Below are positions 57,041 through 61,540 of a DNA stretch of 61,540 nt, piece after piece; within the stretch, counting starts at the first letter, position 1; every line of letters begins with the position of its first letter. Below the pieces are notes generated by a model. It did no database searches. It was not told the origin of the DNA and worked only from the letters and a program-made list of their open reading frames with translations. Source of the DNA: Betaproteobacteria bacterium (GTDB lineage: Bacteria; Pseudomonadota; Gammaproteobacteria; Burkholderiales; Casimicrobiaceae); contig JACPUX010000047.1 of assembly GCA_016192065.1 (NCBI GenBank), forward strand, positions 1 through 61,540. The letters are read 5' to 3'. Made by a program: the position numbers and the translations under genes.

Positions 57041-57865
57041 TTGTCCGTTGATCATTACGAAAACTTTCCGGTCGCTTCCCTAGTCCTGCCAGGCCGACTG
57101 CGCCCGCCGGTGATCGCCATTTATCGCTTTGCCCGCTATGCCGACGATTTGGCTGACGAGGGTAACTGTACCATCGCGCAACGCCTCGCCGCGCTGGAAC
57201 ACTATCGGCGGCAACTGGCCAAGGCCCTGGCTGGCGCTACCATTGGCGACGCCATTCTCGACGATCTCGCCCAGGTGGCACGGCAATGGGGCTTGCCGCA
57301 TGCGCCTCTTTTCGCCCTGCTCGACGCGTTCACGCAAGACCTCACGCAGACGCGCTACGCGAGCTACGCCGAACTGCAGGACTACTGCACCCGCTCGGCC
57401 AATCCGATCGGTCGGCTGTTGCTGGTGCTCTACGGGATCGACGACGACGACGCCCGCGCCGAGTCGGATGCCATTTGCACCGCGCTGCAATTGATCAATT
57501 TCTGGCAAGACATCGCGCTTGATCTTGCCAAGGGACGGGTCTACCTGCCACTAGCTGAATGTCACCACTTCGGCGTCGACGCCGAGAAACTCGGCCCCCG
57601 CGAAGTCGGCGCTCCATGGCAAGCCCTGTTGCGCTTCCAGCATGCCCGGGCGCGGGCGCTGCTTTGCTCCGGGGCACCCTTGTGTCGACGCCTGCCGGGC
57701 CGCATCGGCTTCGAACTCAAGCTCATCGTCGAAGGAGGGCTGCGCATCCTGGAGAAACTTGCGCGAAACGGCGGCGAGGTCTTCACGCGACGCCCCACGC
57801 TGCGTGCTCTGGATTGGCCGCTAATCCTCGCGCGGGCCGCCCTGCGTCGCTGGAGTTCGCCTTGA
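57041..57865 (+). CDS. hpnC: Squalene synthase HpnC
   Basis: The 274-residue enzyme begins at TTG 57041 as (M)SVDHYENFPVASLVLP, the family's N-terminus. The two Asp-rich motifs are YADDLAD and NFWQDIALDL, followed by KGRVYLP. HpnC converts hydroxysqualene-type intermediates in the HpnCDE route from farnesyl diphosphate to squalene, the precursor of hopanoids. Its TGA overlaps the TTG of hpnD. No ATG fits. Confidence 0.92.
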   Translation: MSVDHYENFPVASLVLPGRLRPPVIAIYRFARYADDLADEGNCTIAQRLAALEHYRRQLAKALAGATIGDAILDDLAQVARQWGLPHAPLFALLDAFTQDLTQTRYASYAELQDYCTRSANPIGRLLLVLYGIDDDDARAESDAICTALQLINFWQDIALDLAKGRVYLPLAECHHFGVDAEKLGPREVGAPWQALLRFQHARARALLCSGAPLCRRLPGRIGFELKLIVEGGLRILEKLARNGGEVFTRRPTLRALDWPLILARAALRRWSSP

Positions 57866-58713
57866 GCCCGGACGAGTACTGCGCGCAACGCGCCGCCGCA
57901 AGCGGTTCGAGTTTCTATCAGAGTTTCCGTTTTCTCGAACCGGGGCGGCGCCGTGCCATCACCGCGCTTTATGCCTTCTGCCGCGAGGTCGACGATGTCG
58001 TCGATGAATGCCCGGACCTCGAACTCGCGCGCGCCAAGCTCGATTGGTGGCGGAACGAGCTGGCTGCGGTCTACGAAGGCAAACCGCAACACCCGGTCGG
58101 GCAGGCCTTGGTGTCCGCAGTGGAACATTTTGGCCTGGCGCGCGAGCTGTTCGAGGAGATCATTGACGGCATGGCCATGGACCTCGAGGCGACGCGTTAT
58201 CCCGACTTCAAGTCGCTGCAACTGTACTGTTATCGCGTGGCCGGAGTCGTGGGGTTGCTCGCGGCAGAGATCTTCGGCACCACCCGCCGCGAAACCCGGC
58301 GCTATGCGCACGATCTGGGCATCGCTTTTCAGCTTACCAACATCCTGCGCGACGTCGGCGAAGACGCGCGGCGTGGCCGCGTCTATCTTCCCCAGGACGA
58401 ATTGGCACGGCACGGAGTGATCACCGCTGACCTACTGCGCGGCCATGAAACGCCCCAATTCCTGGCGCTCATGCGCGCCGAGATCTCCCGCGCACGGAGC
58501 TACTACACGCAAGCCCTCGGCGAGTTGCCGACCGAGGACCGGAGGGCCCAGCTTCCTGGCCTGATCATGGCGGCGATCTATGGCACTGTGTTGCATGAAA
58601 TCGAGCGCGATGGCTGCCATGTGCTGCATCACCGCATCGTGCTTCCCGGTTGGCGCAAGTTCTGGATCGCTGGTCGAACGTACCTGCGGGAGCGCGGCGC
58701 TTGGGGGAATTGA
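57862..58713 (+). CDS. hpnD: Presqualene diphosphate synthase HpnD
   Basis: The 283-residue enzyme starts at TTG 57862, overlapping the hpnC stop as TTGA. It has REVDDVVDE and NILRDVGEDARRGRVYLP, the two diphosphate-binding Asp motifs, and condenses two farnesyl diphosphates to presqualene diphosphate. It ends in a second TTGA overlap with hpnE. Confidence 0.93.
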   Translation: MSPDEYCAQRAAASGSSFYQSFRFLEPGRRRAITALYAFCREVDDVVDECPDLELARAKLDWWRNELAAVYEGKPQHPVGQALVSAVEHFGLARELFEEIIDGMAMDLEATRYPDFKSLQLYCYRVAGVVGLLAAEIFGTTRRETRRYAHDLGIAFQLTNILRDVGEDARRGRVYLPQDELARHGVITADLLRGHETPQFLALMRAEISRARSYYTQALGELPTEDRRAQLPGLIMAAIYGTVLHEIERDGCHVLHHRIVLPGWRKFWIAGRTYLRERGAWGN

Positions 58714-60035
58714 AGATCGTGGTGATCGGCGGCGGCTATGCCGGACTGGCCGCCGCCATCACGCTCGCCGATGCCGGGATCAAGGCTGTGCTCTTCGAGG
58801 GCGCCCGTCATCTCGGAGGACGCGCGCGCAGCGTATCCATCGCCGGACAGAATCTGGACAACGGGCAGCACATCCTGCTGGGCGCCTACCACGAAACCCT
58901 GCGTCTGATGGAAAGGGTCGCGCCTGGTTCCTCGCGCGCCCTGCTGCTGCGCCGCCCGCTCTGCGTGCATCGGCCGGGCGCGTTCCGGCTCGCCGCACCG
59001 CGGTTGCCCGCACCCTGGCACCTCGTTTTCGGATTGCTCGCCGCCCGCGGCCTGACTTTCGCCGAGCGTGCCCGCGCGCTGCATTTTGCCCTCAAGCTTC
59101 GCCTATCTCGATTTCGCGCACCGGCCACCCAAACCGTCTCGCAACTCCTGGCCGGACAACCAACACGGGTGATCGCTGAATTGTGGGAGCCCCTTTGCCT
59201 GGCCGCCCTGAACACGCCCTTGCAACTCGCTTCGGCGCAGGTGTTCCTCAACGTGCTGGGCGCGGCGTTCGCGAAGGATCGTGCCGATTCGGACTTCCTG
59301 CTGCCCCGAGTCGATCTGGACAAGCTCTTCGCCGAGCCCGCGCGGCGGTATCTCGAAAGTCGGGATCTGCGCATCGCGCTGGGGCAACGCGTCCGATCGC
59401 TCAGGCGGACCAGCGCGGGCTGGTCGATGGTGACCGACCTCGAACAGATGCAATGCCAGGCGGTGGTGCTCGCCATCGGGCCGCAACATCTTGCCGCCTT
59501 GGGCGAATCCTGCGCGCCGCTGGCGGAAATTGCCCGGCAAAATCAAACCACCGGCTATCAGGCCATCCAAACTATCTACCTGCAACTGCGCGATTCCGCC
59601 CGACTGGCCGAACCCATGCTCGCGCTGGATGGCGCCCCGGGGCAATGGCTGATCGATCGCGGTCAGCTCGGCGCGAACCCTGGTCTCATGGCGATGGTGG
59701 TCAGCACCGCACCCAGGGTACCGTACGCGTCGAGCCTGGCCATGGCACAGGCGGCCGAAGCGCAATTGCTGCGCCTCTTTCCGCATCTGGGCCCTGTACG
59801 ATGGGCGCGCGCCTTGGTCGAGCGGCGTGCCACGTTTTCCTGCACTCCAGGCCGCCGAGCGCCGCCTCTGGAACCGGCGCCGGGGCTCTTTCTGGCTGGC
59901 GATTATTGCTATGCGCCCTTTCCCGGCACCCTTGAGGCAGCAGTGCGCAGCGGCCTGGGTGCCGCGCAAGCGGCCCTCTGTGCCTTGTCCCGAGCCGACC
60001 GAAGCTTTACCCGATCGGGAAAGGGCGCGCCCTAA
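58710..60035 (+). CDS. hpnE: Hydroxysqualene dehydroxylase HpnE
   Basis: The 441-residue FAD-dependent amine-oxidase-like enzyme begins at TTG 58710, giving (M)[22 protein letters not shown], the dinucleotide fold. Further motifs are [18 protein letters not shown] and [20 protein letters not shown]. It reduces hydroxysqualene to squalene. Squalene-hopene cyclase is not in the window. Its end overlaps the convergent smpB stop by 4 bp. Confidence 0.93.
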   Translation: MKIVVIGGGYAGLAAAITLADAGIKAVLFEGARHLGGRARSVSIAGQNLDNGQHILLGAYHETLRLMERVAPGSSRALLLRRPLCVHRPGAFRLAAPRLPAPWHLVFGLLAARGLTFAERARALHFALKLRLSRFRAPATQTVSQLLAGQPTRVIAELWEPLCLAALNTPLQLASAQVFLNVLGAAFAKDRADSDFLLPRVDLDKLFAEPARRYLESRDLRIALGQRVRSLRRTSAGWSMVTDLEQMQCQAVVLAIGPQHLAALGESCAPLAEIARQNQTTGYQAIQTIYLQLRDSARLAEPMLALDGAPGQWLIDRGQLGANPGLMAMVVSTAPRVPYASSLAMAQAAEAQLLRLFPHLGPVRWARALVERRATFSCTPGRRAPPLEPAPGLFLAGDYCYAPFPGTLEAAVRSGLGAAQAALCALSRADRSFTRSGKGAP

Positions 60036-60484
60036 GCGCGCGTCTGACGTCGCAGCAGACGGCCTCGTTCGCGACTCCAATCGCGTTCTTTTTCAGCATC
60101 GCGCTTGTCGTACTGCTTCTTACCCTTGGCCAAACCGATTTCCAGCTTAATACGCCCGCCTTTGAAGTGCAGGTCTAGAGGCACCAGTGTGTATCCCGCA
60201 CGCTCGACCTGGCCGATCAGGCGGCTGATTTCGCGGGCATGCATGAGCAACTTGCGGGTTCGCGTGGGGTCGGGCTTGATATGCGTCGAGGCCGTGCTCA
60301 AAGGACTAATATGCGCGCCGAGCAGAACCAATTCGCCGTTCTTGACCACCACGTAAGCTTCCTTGATCTGCGCTCGCCCGGCGCGTATGGACTTCACTTC
60401 CCAGCCTTCGAGCGCGACCCCAGCCTCGAATTTCTCCTCGATGAAATAGTCGTGATATGCTTTTCTATTGTCGATGATGGACAT
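60032..60484 (-). CDS. smpB: SsrA-binding protein SmpB
   Basis: The 150-residue protein has [35 protein letters not shown] and C-terminal [13 protein letters not shown]. It delivers tmRNA to stalled ribosomes. It is convergent with hpnE and divergent from ratA with a 68-bp gap. Confidence 0.97.
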   Translation of the reverse strand: MSIIDNRKAYHDYFIEEKFEAGVALEGWEVKSIRAGRAQIKEAYVVVKNGELVLLGAHISPLSTASTHIKPDPTRTRKLLMHAREISRLIGQVERAGYTLVPLDLHFKGGRIKLEIGLAKGKKQYDKRDAEKERDWSRERGRLLRRQTRA

Positions 60485-60552
60485 TGCACAGGCCTGGAGG
60501 CTGGGGTGCGTATTCTACCGTCGATGGCGTCCCCCGTGGCTCTCCGACATCG

Positions 60553-60990
60553 ATGGCAAGCGTCAAGAAATCAGTACTGGTGATGCACCGGCCGCACGAA
60601 ATGTTCGCGCTGGTGGAAGGTATCGAGCGCTATCCGCAGTTTCTGCCCTGGTGTGGCGCAACGCGCGTGCTGGAACGGCGCGACACGTTGGTGATCGCCA
60701 GCATCGAAATTGCCTACCACGGCGTGCGCCAGACCTTCACCACGGAAAACCTTCACGCCGAGCCGCGCGAAATCATCATTACCCTCAAGGACGGGCCTTT
60801 TCGCGCGCTCGAGGGCGCCTGGCGCTTTACCGCCCTGGGTGAGGCGGCCTGTAAGGTCGAGTTCGAACTGCACTACGAGTTTTCCAGCCGCACCCTGGAG
60901 AAGATCGTCGGGCCCGTGTTCCACCACATCGCTCATAGTTTCATCGATGCCTTCGTGCGCCGCGCCGAAGATCTCTACGGAGTGTCCTGA
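60553..60990 (+). CDS. RatA/COQ10-type ubiquinone-binding START protein
   Basis: The 145-residue protein starts at ATG 60553 and has EGIERYPQFLPWCGATRVLER, RQTFTTENLHAEP and HHIAHSFIDAFVRRAEDLYG, the SRPBCC fold of the RatA/PasT family. Family members bind quinone or, as reported for E. coli RatA, 50S subunits. It is next to rnfH, its usual partner, with a one-base overlap. Confidence 0.92.
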   Translation: MASVKKSVLVMHRPHEMFALVEGIERYPQFLPWCGATRVLERRDTLVIASIEIAYHGVRQTFTTENLHAEPREIIITLKDGPFRALEGAWRFTALGEAACKVEFELHYEFSSRTLEKIVGPVFHHIAHSFIDAFVRRAEDLYGVS

Positions 60991-61298
60991 TGTCCACCAT
61001 CGACGTGCAGATCAGTTTCGCCCTACCAGCCGAAACCACCCTGATCGACCTGAGCGTTGCCCCTGAGACTACTGTCATCGAGGCGATCCAGCGCTCTGGC
61101 ATCCTCACCCGGCACCCCGAGATCGACCTAACCAAGAACAAGGTCGGCGTCTTCGGCAAACTCCTGAAACTCGACAGCACCCTGCATGATCGCGACCGCA
61201 TCGAGATCTACCGCCCGCTCCTCGCCGACCCCAAAGAAATCCGCCGCCAGCGCGCCGCCGAAGGCAAAGTCATGCGCAAAGGCGGCGGCGAAGCGTGA
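60990..61298 (+). CDS. rnfH: RnfH family protein
   Basis: The 102-residue ubiquitin-like-fold protein starts at ATG 60990, overlapping the RatA stop by one base. Motifs include VQISFALPAETTLIDLSV, VGVFGKLLKLDSTLHD and DRIEIYRPLLADPKE. The function is unknown. Its stop TGA is followed at once by the 111-bp repeats. Confidence 0.93.
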   Translation: MSTIDVQISFALPAETTLIDLSVAPETTVIEAIQRSGILTRHPEIDLTKNKVGVFGKLLKLDSTLHDRDRIEIYRPLLADPKEIRRQRAAEGKVMRKGGGEA

Positions 61299-61540
61299 GC
61301 GCCCCCGCCCGGCCGCCCGAAGGGGGCGCCAGCCCATCCCCGGAGCGGGCAGAGCCCGCGAACCGTACTCACCCCCTTCCCCTGGAAGGGGGCCGGGGGG
61401 ATGGTTCGTCCACCCCCGCCCGGCCGCCCGAAGGGGGCGCCAGCCCATCCCCGGAGCGGGCAGAGCCCGCGAACCTCACCCACCCCCTTCCCCGGGAAGG
61501 GGGCCGGGGGGACGGTTCGTCCACCGCCGCCCGGCCGCCC
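61299..61540 (+). repeat. Second array of the 111-bp repeat, running off the window
   Basis: AGGGGGCGCC recurs at 61321 and 61432, again a 111-bp period, and a third unit begins before the edge. The sequence is the reverse complement of the 14410-14854 unit, with the same GTACTCACCCCCTTCC-GGAAGGGGG palindrome. It starts directly after the rnfH TGA with TGAGCGCC, as array one does after its neighbouring stop. Confidence 0.93.

Overview
The window looks like chromosome from a GC-rich betaproteobacterium. The order tig-clpP-clpX-lon-hupB-tRNA-Val-tRNA-Asp-ppiD, the smpB/ratA/rnfH group, ornithine-lipid and hopanoid/squalene genes and a complete pst-pho operon all fit. A Rhodocyclales-type or Accumulibacter-like host is a guess from gene content, not a demonstrated assignment.

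Layout. (1) 1-11.5 kb is an accessory, scarred region: the start of a probable insertion-sequence transposase, an RHS-repeat protein cut off at its 3' end, a PIN-domain toxin-antitoxin pair, and a minus-strand array of displaced polymorphic-toxin tips and immunity genes. Two of the tips share a 212-bp HINT-type leader. Several pieces are frameshifted or truncated. (2) 11.5-24.8 kb is a cell-envelope cluster: a membrane protein, a papain-like peptidase, a nitrate/taurine-type ABC transporter, TelA- and XpaC-like proteins, two proteins that fuse a periplasmic solute-binding domain to an OmpA peptidoglycan-binding domain, a VWA lipoprotein, and a divergent AAA+ ATPase. It carries a four-unit array of a 111-bp repeat and a 168-bp MITE-like palindrome. 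(3) 24.9-31.6 kb is pstSCAB-phoU-phoB-phoR behind a plausible Pho box. (4) 31.5-34.4 kb is a chemotaxis-like set: a NIT/Hpt kinase, a single-domain response regulator and a CheX-like phosphatase. (5) 34.6-43.6 kb holds lipid modification genes (olsA-like, olsB, cfa), ilvD, a second-type EF-G and a TPR response regulator whose phosphoacceptor Asp is Glu. (6) 43.7-50.0 kb holds a DUF3501/Fe-S/rubrerythrin operon, ettA and ppiD. (7) 50.1-57.0 kb is the proteostasis block with three tRNAs. (8) 57.0-61.3 kb is hpnCDE (squalene from farnesyl-PP), smpB, ratA and rnfH, ending in a second array of the same 111-bp repeat.

How the parts work together. PhoR/PhoB with PstSCAB/PhoU senses and imports phosphate. 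OlsBA could supply phosphorus-free membrane lipids under phosphate stress, a known logic elsewhere but not shown here. Tig, ClpXP, Lon, PpiD, HU and SmpB form the usual folding and quality-control block. The most unusual part is the 11.5-24.8 kb cluster. Solute-binding domains tethered to peptidoglycan, beside an ABC transporter, VWA, TelA, XpaC and AAA+ proteins, suggest an envelope-anchored ligand sensing or stress system of unknown substrate.
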